64,000 nt of DNA from Sipunculus nudus (GCA_026874595.1 CM049311.1:10319676-10383675); one strand, 5' to 3'. Counted from the first letter of the stretch, positions 40,544 to 52,684 are shown. The notes: a model not told the origin generated them from the sequence alone. Numbers and translations: made by a program.

Positions 40544-41027
40544 AGGCCTGCCAGGTAATTGACCGTAAAAAAAGAGTAAGTGCTCTGGAAAAAGCGCAGA
40601 CTTCTTCGAAATAAAGAGTGAAAAAAGAGTAAAATTAGCGTTAATTTCCCATTTTTTATCACAAACTGAAGAAATATGAGCTTTGGATACCACATCTGTG
40701 TATATATTGACAAAAATGGTTCCAAAAGTCATGGTCAGATATATACATGGCAAACATCCCCCTGCATGACTGAAGATAAGGGTAAAAGGTATTTTCCACA
40801 TATTGTCACACATGCTGTTCATTTGCATGTAAAAATAGCAAAATGTCCCATTCTTGTTCTTACTGATCCTTTTAAGGCAGGAGAGAAAAAGTATAAATCC
40901 GAGTTCTTCCTCTGAAAAAAAGAGGAAAAAAAAGTGCTGCTGAAAAAAGAGTGAAAAAAGAGTAATTAGCGTTATTTTTAGGAAATCCTAAAAAAAGTGA
41001 CTCTTTCAAGAGTGATATGGCAGGCCT
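40544..41027. mobile_element. 484-bp MITE with AGGCCTGCCA ends (hAT-like)
   Basis: The ends AGGCCTGCCA and TGGCAGGCCT are inverted. Subterminal AAAAAAGAGTG-A blocks are repeated on both sides with TTAGCGTTA. The eight-base flanks CCATATAT and GCATATAA agree at six positions, consistent with a mutated 8-bp target duplication as made by hAT elements. No transposase. Confidence 0.55.
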
Positions 41028-42852
41028 GCATATAACGCTTCTAAAGTGCAAAAACTGACACATATTTTTTCCATGATTAAAAGCTATAAGTAATATTCAT
41101 GAGAACAATGCTGCATATTTAGTGCAAGTAGATCAAGTACTAAGGCACAATACATTCTCCAATAAAAATGTTGATCAAAGGAACATAAAGGAAGAAAGAT
41201 TATATGTCTCACTCAGGTCTTACGGGTATAACCAGACTGTAAATTGACTGATTAATAGCTAAAAAATACTATCAGTATAACTAATACCTATCGTGTTTAT
41301 ATATGTAAATTTAACCACAGAAGATATAATGGTATTACCAGAAGTTGTTTCTGTGCTTAAACTTGCAAAGGTATATATTGATTATATATCTCTTGAGACT
41401 GCAAGAGTGCGGTCTACATTAGACACACTGATTTTTTTTTAAAAAAAAAAGATAGTTGATGACTTGTGAACTTGTGGTAAAGATCAACAACTTGCTGATT
41501 ATTATCCTTAGAAATCTTCCTAACTCATCAGATCATCTATAAACAACAGAAACATTTTTTCCTTGCCTTAATTCACAGAATCATATCAAACATAGATTTC
41601 TCATATCGGTTGCGAGGTGCCAAATTTTTCTATTGATTATTTGGTTGGTTCGCTCTTGGCAACTTTACCCAAAGAAGTTTTGAACAGAATCTAAGGAAAT
41701 TTTGTGGAAGGTTAAGGTAACACTCCAGGAACAAAGTGCATTTCTACTTCAAAGATTCTTTGTCCTGGTTGAGGGTCAGGGCCACTAATTGGTATAAGGG
41801 GCTGTCATTCTTCTTCAGCTCACCTGTGAACAGTGTTTAATGAACCATGAGAGAATGAAGAACAAAGGGAATTGCCAGAAGTATCCATGTAGGCCGAGAC
41901 CACCATTCCAGTTTCTCTTTGGTTTTTGTTACTCACTAAAATGACACATTTAACTCAAGAGGATACAAAGATTCTGCAATATCTGTATGATAAAAAAAAT
42001 ATTGCACAAGCTGCTTAAATCTTATATCAAGAGGTTCTATTGAACAGATTATTAACAAAGAAAAGTCCTAAAAAAACTCATGACAAACACAGACATTAAC
42101 CCAGATGATATAATCTTGATTATATAGTTACAGCCTTAGCTAAAATAAATAAATTAAATAGGTGAATTACTTGCATAAGAAGTGATCTGAGTCGGTTCAA
42201 ACCTTATTGTTGTCCGTCTACAAAGACAAATGTTTACTGAGAAAATACTGGGTTTTTTTTAAGTACAAATATGCTCCTTTAAAACTGGCCAAAGAAATTT
42301 TGCTTATTGAAATCTCAGTGAATGATGATTAAACATTCAATTATGTACAAGGTGATGTAAAGAAATGTGTAAGTTTGAGGTATGCTGCAGTGACAACCAG
42401 CCAGGCAGCAGACTGGTTCCTGCTCATGATGGTGTTTAGGTATCCTGAACATTTTGTTCTAATCAACCAGACCGTTATAGATATCGGTGTCAGGTAGTAG
42501 GCATACACTAACAGTACTTGTATGCTGTCCGTGACTACAGTCAGCCGTGGTGTTAACCACACACATACTGTATACATAGCTAACAGTAGGTATTACATGT
42601 TGTACTGCACATACAGAGTGGTCTGCCACACACCCCATCAGTCCCAATATATGTATAACCTCTCATAATTATTCTGACACTTTTATAATACTATACCACC
42701 AACTAAGGGTACTGCATAATAAGAACTAGAATACGGGTAGTCGACAAGCGACTATGTGTATCCGCCGAAACCAGAGTGGGACGGGTGAAGTGATCGAGGC
42801 ATGGGTTGAGTGGCAAGCGGAAATAGAGAGAGGTGAGTTGCATATTAGCATG

Positions 42853-43460
42853 GATGTCTGCAGCCGAAATGTGTATGTAGGTGGTGCCACCTGCCACAAA
42901 ATCGAGAAATTATCCAAGTTGTACATAATTGCAAAATTTTAGGCAGATAAGTCAAACCAGTCATGAGACATAAGCCTGGATGTCTGCAGCCTGAAGGTGA
43001 AAGTAGGTGGTGCCACCTGCCACAGAAACAAGAAAGCTATCTAAGATGTACATACATGCAAAATTTTAGGCAGATAAGTCAAACCACTGCCGAGATATGA
43101 GTGATTTTATCCCACAGCAGAAAAACAGACGCTGTGCAAAAATGTTTGCAGGTGGTGCCACCAGTTTTGCCTTTGATAAAGAGCTATATGTGAGATCTAG
43201 ACACATGCAAAATTTCAGGAGGATACGTCAAACCAGTCCTGAGATATAAGCCTGGATGTCTGCAACTTGAACGTGGAAGTAGGTGGCGCCACCTGCCACA
43301 AAATCAAGAAAGCTATCCAAATTGTATATACATGCAAAATTTTAGGCAGATAAGTCATATCATTGCCGAGATATATGAGTGATTTTATCCTATGGCAGAT
43401 GAACAGATGGATGCTGTGCAAAAATGGTTGCGGTTGCATGTGGCGCCACCATTTTTTTAT
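42853..43460 (+). repeat. ~130-bp tandem repeat bearing GGTGGYGCCACC palindrome
   Basis: The 12-bp near-palindrome occurs at 42880, 43006, 43151, 43282 and 43439 (last copy TGTGGCGCCACC). Between copies recur TGGATGTCTGCAGCC, ATGCAAAATTTTAGGCAG, GATAAGTCAAACCA and GAGTGATTTTATCC. Two unit types seem to alternate, giving a longer period near 276 bp (42880 to 43151 is 271; 43006 to 43282 is 276). It may be part of a longer mobile element extending to about 43860. Confidence 0.75.
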
Positions 43461-43974
43461 GTATGTTATAATGCTATCCAAGGGCTACATTTGTGAAATT
43501 ATTTTTCCTGAAAGGTAAAACAAGTCTTATGATATGCGGGTTAATGTGTCAAAACAACGCGCAGATGGATGCACTGGAGAGAGGAAAGGTCAGAGGTCAA
43601 CGCAAAATATTTTGGCACCAGTTCACATGCAACCCGATAATATTGTAAAGTTTCGGAATAATCTGTCCAGTGGTCTCAGAGTTCTATTCCAGAAACGAAC
43701 ACTGAGGCGGCGGTGGAACTCGGTCAAAAACATAGTATCTGCTAAACTTAGTTTTGGCAGATACAAATATATGGCCACCAGTTTTCTTTACAAGATCAAG
43801 CTTCCCACTAAAAATCTTTGGTAAAACCAATTTTCAAACAATTCACTCTGGATCTTAAGAATTTATGCGTGTAATTTTCATTGAGCGGACAAATTAAATT
43901 TCAAGGTCACTCTGACAGTAAAGGTCATTAACCAATTTTTAAGGGTCTTTGTCTTCTGAGCAAATATGTATGTA

Positions 43975-44076
43975 CAGTGAAACCTGTGAAATTAGACCAC
44001 TTCTGGGACTGACAGAAAATGGTCTTTATTCAAAGGTGGTCTTATTAGACAAATGGTCTTTCAGGCAGGCTTCATT
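43975..44076. mobile_element. MITE, same family, short copy
   Basis: TA then CAGTGAAACCTGTGAAATTAG at the left; GGTCTTATTAGACAAATGG and a decayed inverted end (CAGGCTTCATTA) at the right. About 100 bp. Confidence 0.5.
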
Positions 44077-44514
44077 ATACATAATTTCTGAAAGACCTGT
44101 CATTATCATTTTTTCTTTATCTTGCTTGATCGTCTATGGCCAAGAATTAATCTGGAGTATACAATTACCCTGTAAATTCTCAATGTCTCAAAACTGCATG
44201 AGGTTTGTGCATGTATGTTTGCTGGTCCCTTTCAATCATATACTGTGCCTTTTTGTTTCATATTTATGAATTTGATATAATTTATTTTGTATAATGATGG
44301 TTTACTTTGTGTAGGTTTCTAATATCTAGAGACAGTAAAACATAAACACAAAACACTTAAAAACATGGAAATCGGGAAAAATTATCCCTGTGAATATGAG
44401 GCCAACCTCAGTATAAATCTATAAATATACATCAACCACACCTGTGCTTGTATGTTGTCACTGTGTAAAGTTAACTCAGTATGACATGCTGTAATAATAA
44501 TAATAATATATATA

Positions 44515-44518
<4 letters not shown>

Positions 44519-44558
<40 letters not shown>
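44519..44558. repeat. (TA)n microsatellite
   Basis: Twenty or so TA units, preceded by an (AAT) run. Confidence 0.92.
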
Positions 44559-44562
<4 letters not shown>

Positions 44563-44796
44563 TATATTATAGACTTTTCTGTCAATTAACATGTGCCATA
44601 TGGAATGCTATTACATTTATTTATAAATGTGTTAAGACAGCCAAAGAACAATTAACTGCATGGCAGGGCCAAGAGACACATTATTTTTTGATTACATGAT
44701 ATATACAGTGGTTACGGGAGGTGATAAAATATTTATTTATCATTACTGATACGGTGACCTGGTGTTGTTTGATCTGGTGTTATTGTTTTCAATATA

Positions 44797-44945
44797 CAGA
44801 GTGAAACGTGTAATAAGACCCCTGTGAGACTGGCCAAAAGTGGTCTTAATTCACAGGTGGTCTTATTAGACAGGTCAGTTATAATAAATGTGAATTCTTC
44901 CTATTCACTAAACTTAAGGGTGTACTTAATAGACAGGTTCCACTG
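44797..44945. mobile_element. MITE, same family, clear TA duplication
   Basis: CAGAGTGAAACGTGTAATAAG at the left faces inverted CTTAATAGACAGGTTCCACTG at the right, each flanked by TA. TA target duplication and CAGTG ends are characteristic of Tc1/mariner superfamily MITEs. Confidence 0.65.
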
Positions 44946-44963
44946 TATATAACACATATTCAA

Positions 44964-45566
44964 CAAGTGGCCCTTTGGCCATGATGCTCAGATGAATTTG
45001 ACATACTGGTGATGCATTTATTAATTATTAATGTTATGATTTGGTGAAAAATATATGTTAAGGAACCTTGAACAATGGATAGAATGACTTCCAGGTTCTC
45101 AAAATCAGGCATTTTGTCCATAGGCCTTAGAAAACGTGATACAGGAACTTTATTTAGGTTTCCGAGAAGGTTTTACCAAGAACTTCCCAGATGTTATGTT
45201 CTATGTCCTAATGCCACAATATATGTTCATCTCACAGAATACAGTCACAGTGGCCTTATTTTGGTTGTCCAAGGAGACATCACAGTCACATTTCTGGATC
45301 GAACATTTAAAATTATGGTCATATCTGACTTTCTGGTGCTCAAAATTAGGTTTCTGCCCATACCTCACAGAATAAGAGGCATCATGTGCTAATCTCAGAT
45401 GATGAAGGAGATTTGCCTAAGACCTCCCTGGATGTAGAGTTAGAAGTTTCTAGGTCTAACAGATACGATTTGAGCACTGTTAACGTCGAGACGGCAAGAC
45501 AGCCAACAAGACATCAAACAAAGTTGATCGCTACAGCTCAGATGACTTACAGTCAGCTGTGCTTAA
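44964..45566 (+). mobile_element. Short Helentron/pearl-like element with decayed core repeats
   Basis: The 5' end CAAGTGGCCCTTTGGCCATG with GCTCAGATGA and the 3' end CAAACAAAGTTGATCG then the degenerate palindrome and CTTAA match the outer element at 54634-58340. Only two or three diverged core-repeat units lie between. It starts 18 bp right of a TA-flanked MITE. Confidence 0.6.
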
Positions 45567-47227
45567 ATGTATACATATATGTCACATTATTTCTTATTTA
45601 CTATCACACACCATGATGAGATATTGTTTAATGTTAAAATCATGGTGTTCAGGAAAACCTTGAAATGAGTATGGCAATATGGAACATATCATTATATAAA
45701 GTCATTAAAACAAAAAACATGTACTAACACAGATGGTACGCAGATACAGAGCATATGTAACAAAGTAAAAAAGACTCACCCAGTAACCATATGTGTACCA
45801 CACTGGTAGTAAACCTGTAATCTCTGCTTTTTAAATCAAATTAGCTGACTACAAAAACAGCCTGCAGGACTGATTCAAAATAATTACTTTCAGCTGTGGG
45901 TTATTTTACTGATAATTACCTGCATATATCATTAACAATCACCGCAAGGACTTGCAGCCTGGAAGTCCTGGGGTTGCTTTGTTGCTAATAACCGAACCAG
46001 AATAATTTGTCCATGGATTTAATATCCTGTCTGTATATATCCAGGGGCACACCACTCAATAACCCTACACTGGTGTGTTATTTTTTGTACATATATTCTT
46101 TGTTGCTGAGAGGAATTATATAGCTTTACAGCCAAGCAGTCCTTCCTCCGTAATCTATATTTATAATTCTGTCAATACCTGGCTGGCTGGGAGACCAGTG
46201 CTTATTTTCAAAGTTGGCAGCCAGGCACATACTCTAATGATACTGGTGAAAAAAAATTAAAAGTTTTGCATGGTAGGTGTTTGTTTTAACATATCCCTGA
46301 TTCTCAGGAAATGTTCCGTGATTAATTTGATTTGGTTTCCGGCATTGCTGACCTGGATCTCTCATCATTCGTTTCCTGAGAGCATATTTGGATAAGGAAC
46401 ACATGGTTCATTAAAATAAATGTATTCCTGTTGCTATTTCTATATTACCATAAATTGTCCTGTAATAGCTGTGAAAGGTTCCCCGTATACCTGGTATGAT
46501 CGACCTGTTTGGCAAGCTTTATGCAAGCACCAAATTAAAAGGCCATTGTTTAATGTCAAAGCCAGGAAACATATATTTCAACGTTTCTATTTTTGTTTTT
46601 CCAGTGAGTGGAGGGGAGAATAATGGATTAAAAACTGTGTCTGGGCATGTAAGCCACTAACAGTACAACCTTCACAAGGTCACCATCACTGTCACTAAAC
46701 ATCTCTCTTGTAAAATAAAATTTAGACACCTGTTAAAGTTTGCCTACAGGTGCCCTGTATGTATGTCTGACACACCTTCGTTACTCACAGGTATTTGGCT
46801 CGTACCCTTAACTCACCCATGTTACCTTTCTACATGCACACTGCTTTTGGCACATTTTTGGGACTAATTTTTTAATCTCACCAGCACCATGCAGAACTAA
46901 GAAATCTCTGGTATGTACAGAAGCCACTGTGATCAAAAGCACCCCATCCCTTAATTTTATTTGAAGGAGATAAAACTCACCCAAATGAGATTATGGAATT
47001 TACCCTTAGTTTTTAAGAAATATTAACACTAGATAAATTTCATCATCATTATTAGAACCTACTTCCATGTCCAATTAAAATATTACATAAAGTTTGTTAT
47101 ATTTCTTAAGATGCACATAATTGTGTTTTTAATAAAAATTATTGCAAATTTTACCTTTGCGTATCTGTAGTATAAACCAGCATTATATTTTACAAGGGGA
47201 GTGGGTCATTTATATTCCTTTTATCAA

Positions 47228-47252
47228 TTTTTTTTTTTTGGGGGGGGGGGGG
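47228..47252 (+). repeat. T12-G13 homopolymer junction
   Basis: Twelve T directly followed by thirteen G. Confidence 0.9.
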
Positions 47253-48943
47253 TTGTGTCTTGCAGAAATTTTGACAAGGGGGCAGGGGTGTTCAGGGGGG
47301 ATTTAATCATGACAAATATAGCATGGTAAAAATGCTAAATTGCATGATAACATATATTTATATTAAAGCCAAATATGTTGAGTGTTAAAGATCAGTCTGT
47401 ATCTTTTTTAAGCACCATTATAAAACAGGACCATCAAGTCGCCATACAAAGTTGTTTAATGTAAGTGCTTCAACTGATTTATGAAGTAACACACCTGTCA
47501 ACAGCTATACTCCTTCAATAATAGGTGTAGAAATGAACTATATATCACATTAATGACCATGTCATCAGTATTAGTATTCAGAGACATTTTCTGATGAAAG
47601 TAAAGACACCAGATATCAAGATAATAATAAATGTTCAAGCTCATATGACAGAATGTCAAACTGCATAAAAAGATGACACGCGGCATAAAACAATCATCAC
47701 ACAGAACAGTAAAGCAGATCAAAGCATGATAGTCATAACTCGTAGGTACAGCAAATTCCTGTCTCATGTGTGTTTTGATATATATTGAAATTTCCACCAG
47801 AACACAAGCAACTGCACAGCAATATATTGGTGCAACTATACTGTACTGTCTTCTGTGCAAGTGTGTAGTTTGTACATGCAACACACACGTAAATTCTGAT
47901 TGAATGTTTATGCACTGAGAGTGACACTGGTACACCAATGATCAGCGTTCTGTTCAACCAAGCTTCATGCAGTATAGTTAATTGTCACAGCTTGTCAGGT
48001 TCATGCTTACACACAGAATAAATACAAATAAAACTTTCTATTAATAGATAACCAACCATGATTAAACTGTATATCACACTGGTTTGCTCAAGAAGATACA
48101 AACGTGTTCACTGATGTAAAATACTATGTAGAGTCATATTAATCACCTGCAATACAAAGTCACACGGGCAGTACCATATATTGTAAAGGCACAGATGCAT
48201 CTACTGAAAACATACATTTTCAACAGAGTGTTTCATTTAAGCAGAGGACAGAAATTCTGTGACTTTGTTTGGATACCAATGATAAATTTTCCATGTTAGA
48301 AATTACTCCAGTTTTTTAATCAATAAAATATTAAATCCAATACTGTATGTGCACACCAATGCATTTTACAATATACAGGTGTTAGTTTAACCTGCAGATG
48401 TCTGCATATTGGAAGTGTCTTGAAGTGACTTCTATACAGACCAGGCTGTGTGTATATATTCCCAATTTACTACTTAGGAATCTGACACATGCCCCTGCTG
48501 CTAGAGCATGACAATATATTATCTTCAGTGTGACACCCTCACTTGTCCACCTTTGCACTTATTATCTATCTTTACATTAAGCTATATTTGCCAGCTATGG
48601 ACAATTGCATTGCAATAAATGGTGCTAGATGCTGTAACCAATATTATGGACACTTTTTCACTGTCATCTATCCTTGTCTACTTAAGATTATTATACTTAT
48701 TAAAGTGTGGCAAATAACTTTTAAAGTTCTGTCCATTCATAAGATTTATAAATATTTATACATAATTAAATGTTATTCAAGTGACAATATAATATAACTT
48801 TTTAATTCAAACTGTAATTATTTCCTGTAACAATTTCCAATAAAAACCTGTAATAATTTCCATCCTTTTTTTTGACAAAATATATCATAATTGCATTATA
48901 AAAGTGTGCAGGTCTTCAATTCTCTATCAATACATGTATAACT

Positions 48944-48945
<2 letters not shown>

Positions 48946-48986
<41 letters not shown>
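48946..48986. repeat. (TA)n microsatellite
   Basis: Uninterrupted TA run about 80 bp left of the candidate alternative exon. Confidence 0.92.
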
Positions 48987-48990
<4 letters not shown>

Positions 48991-49066
48991 CATTGGTCCC
49001 TAACACCATAAAGTCTAAATAAATAAATGAATGACTGTAGAGTAATTATTATTATAATTTAATTAC

Positions 49067-49147
49067 CTCTTCTGTCGCTGTGGTATGGTCCTCCAACTTT
49101 AGTCCCTCCATGGCTGGCTGTAAGCTTTTTGCATTATCCCGAGCCAT
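49067..49147 (-). CDS. Candidate alternative first exon (short FHL-type isoform)
   Basis: An ATG with an in-frame TGA two codons upstream opens 27 codons, starting MARDNAKSLQ and ending HTTATEE, then GAAGAG|GTAATT, a fair splice donor. The donor is in phase 0, and the next same-strand exon of the gene (3458-3658) also starts in phase 0, so a join would read directly into LIFSGEYTK and the half-LIM. The peptide is hydrophilic and acidic, unlike the low-complexity chance ORFs around it. It lies 2.1 kb past the LIM1 exon. I infer, but cannot show, that it is transcribed; 27-codon open stretches also arise by chance. Confidence 0.35.
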
Positions 49148-49635
49148 ATCTCATTTAACTGATACACTCACTTTTTATTAATTAACCCAAAGTCCTATTA
49201 AGGTAACACCTGGCCACTAAACTCCCTTGAGGCCAGATTGTAGGTCCAGTCTGGCCTTGGCTCTAGTCAGGTACACATGAAACACTGTGACGGCATCTGT
49301 GAAATCACCACCAATGCGGAACTCTATTGTTTTATCTAGCTGCCTGAGGTTTTATGCTATCTACAAGTGCAAAGTTCAATGTGCAAAATACCATATCAAT
49401 ATAGTGTAGTGCCTTTTAAGTCTGTGAAATAATGCCTGGATTCCTAATATCACCCAGGTGGCACCCTATCAATACAGCAGTCACCCTGTCTATCATCACT
49501 CCCACTTCGGCCAGACCCCTGTGTAAACATGTCACCATATACTACTGTCCCGCCTGGGAGACCACAGGATTTTTTTCTGCACTATTAAGCCCAATGAGCA
49601 AATTGCTCCCTGCTCGACAATAGTTTCAACTCTTG

Positions 49636-49704
49636 CCACTAGATGTCAGCACACAGCACACTTTGCTTGGCATTAGTTGCAGGTTTCTCCACTAGGTGTC
49701 AGCA
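49636..49704 (+). promoter_or_regulatory. Pair of CTCF-like motifs
   Basis: CCACTAGATGTCAGCA at 49636-49651 and CCACTAGGTGTCAGCA at 49689-49704 are direct repeats 53 bp apart, with no longer flanking identity. They resemble the CTCF core CCASYAGRKGGC but have T in place of a G. They sit about 0.5 kb upstream, in the direction of transcription, of the candidate alternative first exon. Confidence 0.4.
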
Positions 49705-50641
49705 GTTTGTAATTTATCACTTATTTCTCATTTTCACATGTATGTTTATTTACAGCAAGTCATTAAGTCCTTATTGGAGATGAAGCCAGTAAGAAAACAC
49801 AACAACAATAAATACAATTTTGTCTGGCAACTAGCAGATCATTTTAACACAGATATGGATGGTCATCATTTGGTTTCACCGAGGTTGTAAATATATTTAA
49901 ATACTTAAACTGACCATGTACCATCAGATGTGATATTATTTCTGAACATTACATTTAAAAAAAATGTGAAATTTATACTCCACCGTGATGAGTGCCCCCA
50001 TGGATTTTTATGAGACATCTTTGAGAAAACAGTAGATGAGCCTTTCTCACCTAAAAACTTTGTCAGTATGTAAGGTCATCATTATTTTTCCACCGCTCTT
50101 GACGATTTGATCCTGTGAAATTATGTCAGGGTATTCCTAGCCCATAAATATTGGCTAACAAAAGGAAATTTTCCCTAAATTAATGCCCAAATGTTTCCTC
50201 AGAATCCTTATAGGTCATATCTTGGCCTAGAATAGCACCACACTGATATGATGGAATTGTCTACACTATATTTTCTAATAACACCATCCCTGTGTCAGCT
50301 TATTTATATTAGCAATAGATGTACTTGCTATTCAAAAACAGTGCTTTAGTCATATGTTGGTATTAGGATAAAAATACACTAAATATACTGTATAGATTTA
50401 TGATGATATAATTCCTACTGTTACACAAACATCATTTGCGCTCTCTTGATAACTCCGGATCACAGCAAATGTTTTGCCATGTCAAACTAAAGTTTCAATA
50501 TCAGTGGACTGTAAGACGTGACACAACTGGAACTTTGTAAACAGGGAAGGTCAATTTTGAGAGCGCCCTGGCACTCACTACGTCAAATACAGTGTTTCAA
50601 TTCTTTCAAGAGGAAACATTTATGAGGAATAGAATAGTTGG

Positions 50642-50657
50642 TGCTGCCATCTGTAGG
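50642..50657 (-). promoter_or_regulatory. CTCF-like motif, reverse orientation
   Basis: On the minus strand this reads CCTACAGATGGCAGCA, close to the motif family seen at 49636 and 52669. It is 0.6 kb from the LIM1 exon, inside the giant intron. Confidence 0.3.
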
Positions 50658-51293
50658 CAGCATTGGGTACCACCCTTTCCAATTTCATCTGGATCATCAG
50701 AAGTCATTAGGATATCTTTAGATAAGGTATTGGGGAAAAAACACCATACATTGTGGAATACAACTCTGACAGCAGTTGTTGATTACTTAGAAACTGATGT
50801 GATAAATTAATAGCCTTAATGTAACTTTTGAAACCAGACATGGCTGAATTATTGTTATTGGAGTGATATAGTGAGCAATCAAAACTCTGCAATTCTTATC
50901 CATGGATAGAGACTAAAAATAAGGACTTGACTATATTTGTAGGTCAGTATATTGAAACTTAGTATACTGCTGTTGATCCAGCTTTTAATGTTTTTTTGCA
51001 ATTAAAAATCATAAGCCCAGTTTGTCTACTTGCATTGGTCTACATCTAGACCTTCACGCTCATCATGTGTTTGAAGCAATTTCATGAAATCATGATATAG
51101 TTTAATCTAAGGCCAATCTGAGAAATTCAGAATGGGCACGATACTGGGATTTCAGGTCAAAGTAATGTCCAAGTGAAATCAACTTGGTTGTAATGGTGTT
51201 AAAAAAAACCTTGCCAGTAAATGCTTTTTTAGATAAACATTACATACGTGAAATGAGAACAAAAAGTACAAAAGCACTGATGTGGAAACTGAC

Positions 51294-51509
51294 CTCATCA
51301 CAGGCGGCGCATCGTGGTTTAATGAGCTCGGCATAGTGGCGCTCACAGTAGATGTGATCGTCTTTATAACAGTACGCCAAGTCTACCAGTAGCTCCTCAC
51401 ATGTAAAACACACAAAACAAGCCGGGTGCCAACAGATGTCACTACTCATCTGTGGAGCGATCACTGCCATCTCCCCGGCCTCTATCTCACCCTCACAGTT
51501 CTTACAGTT
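51294..51509 (-). CDS. Lmpt: Limpet exon: LIM1 and first ligands of LIM2
   Basis: TTTTGTAG acceptor, 72 codons in phase 0, GATGAG|GTCAGT donor. The LIM1 zinc ligands are C170, C173, H196, C199 (first finger) and C202, C205, C223, H226 (second finger). LIM2 begins with C235 and C238 in KPRCAACDE, so the intron cuts LIM2 just after its first ligand pair. The string ELLVDLAYC and the KPRC linker are typical of the PET-LIM group. This exon is followed on the minus strand by the 47.6 kb intron. Confidence 0.94.
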
Positions 51510-52148
51510 CTACAAAATACAAACAATAGTCTGTAAAATGAGATGCTGAGAACACTTGCTTAAGTTGATGACATTTTTTGCTACTGATAATTAAAGTATC
51601 TTTTCTACTTAACTAACAACTGGACAACCATGAGATTTAAAAAATCAATATTTCCTACCTTAAAATTAAATATGTATTCATTTTAATATCTGTACACATC
51701 ACATTCACATTAGGCAACCAAGGGGCAAATGACTGACTTTTTCAGCTCTTAATGTAAACAAAAGTATTACATGCAGAATGGTTAACCTGTGTTGTTATGG
51801 TGCAGCATTATGGCAAAACCTGGCAATTATTCTGTTAGTACACTGTGCCAGTGTAACATAACAAATTGGCCAACAACTTATTTCCTTACAAAGTAGAATG
51901 GCACTGGGGTTTAGACTGATACTCAGCTCTATAATTTTTCATTATTTGTAATAAGGGAACATCTGGGAGTTCACCTTTCCAAAGGACTGGTTCAAAACAA
52001 TTAAATGCCTTTCTGTGCATGTGTTTGCCTGTCTCTGACCAACAGACCAGCATTGTTACAACCCCTGTTATTGTATAAAGCAGTGGTTAATTGGTATGAG
52101 ATATAGAACGATTTTCACGTCAGGAGTAAACTCAGAAATTGTACTCAC
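51510..52148. other. Intron between PET and LIM1 exons
   Basis: A 639-bp GT-AG intron in phase 0 on the minus strand. Nothing else recognised. Confidence 0.88.
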
Positions 52149-52385
52149 TGTGTCCTCCTTGATGTACTCCCTGACGTGAGCCACGTCCATCGCTGTTGCA
52201 TCTCTCGTTGCGATGAAATCATGGAACCCTTTCTCTTGGCTCGGGGTCTTGAGGAATTTACAATACGACTCACACAGATCCTGACATGGAAGCTGTGTCA
52301 CCAACTGCTGTGATCGGTATTTTTCTCCTGATGTGTTTAACTTAGGTATCTTATTATTATCTAGCTGATCCATATACTCCTCTAT
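52149..52385 (-). CDS. Lmpt: Limpet exon: main part of PET domain
   Basis: TGATTTTCAG acceptor, 79 codons in phase 0, GACACA|GTGAGT donor. It encodes IEEYMDQLDNNKIP, the PET hallmark GEKYR followed by QQLVTQLP, then cysteines in DLCESYC, and a polar tail through MDVAHVREYIKEDT. PET domains pair with LIM domains in Prickle, testin and Limpet, and in testin take part in intramolecular binding to LIM domains. Here the linker from PET to LIM1 is short, unlike vertebrate testin, which has several dozen residues between them; this favours Limpet. Confidence 0.92.
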
Positions 52386-52668
52386 CTGAAAATCACAAAA
52401 AAAATATTTTTATTATAAAAAATATTAATATAAACATGACAAATAAAGAAAAATAATAAGATTAAACTTTTCAATATATATATTGATTTTTATTTATAAT
52501 GTACATTTTTAATTTATAAAAAATATTTCTGACTTACAACTTAAAATGTGTTGTTTTTTTCAGGTAAACACTGATCAAACATTTCAATACTGAATAGGAA
52601 TCTGAAGTTTCCTCTGCCTCTCATACACTGCAACAAACTTTCAATGTTTGAGATGGAAAATGCTTCTT

Positions 52669-52684
52669 TGCTGACACCTGGTGG
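52669..52684 (-). promoter_or_regulatory. CTCF-like motif, reverse orientation
   Basis: On the minus strand this reads CCACCAGGTGTCAGCA, the closest of the set to the CTCF core. It lies in the GC-AG intron. Confidence 0.4.

Larger units (their letters stand above)
3659..51293. other. Giant intron (47.6 kb)
   Basis: The intron runs between the LIM1 and LIM2 exons on the minus strand. No conserved coding sequence for another gene is seen on either strand; the open frames inside are short and lack domain motifs. It holds the repeats listed separately. Stretches where I recognise nothing beyond AT-rich unique DNA include about 5041-6790, 8870-13240, 15110-17360, 21880-24670, 25600-29060, 29190-31650, 31740-34350, 35790-38640, 41040-42850, 45570-48940 and 49710-51290, apart from short sites listed separately. 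Confidence 0.8.

Noticed and set aside
47498-47938. Longest open frame in the window, 146 codons, minus strand
   Set aside because: Rich in Tyr, Cys, Ile and His without domain pattern; composition is that of translated AT-rich DNA.
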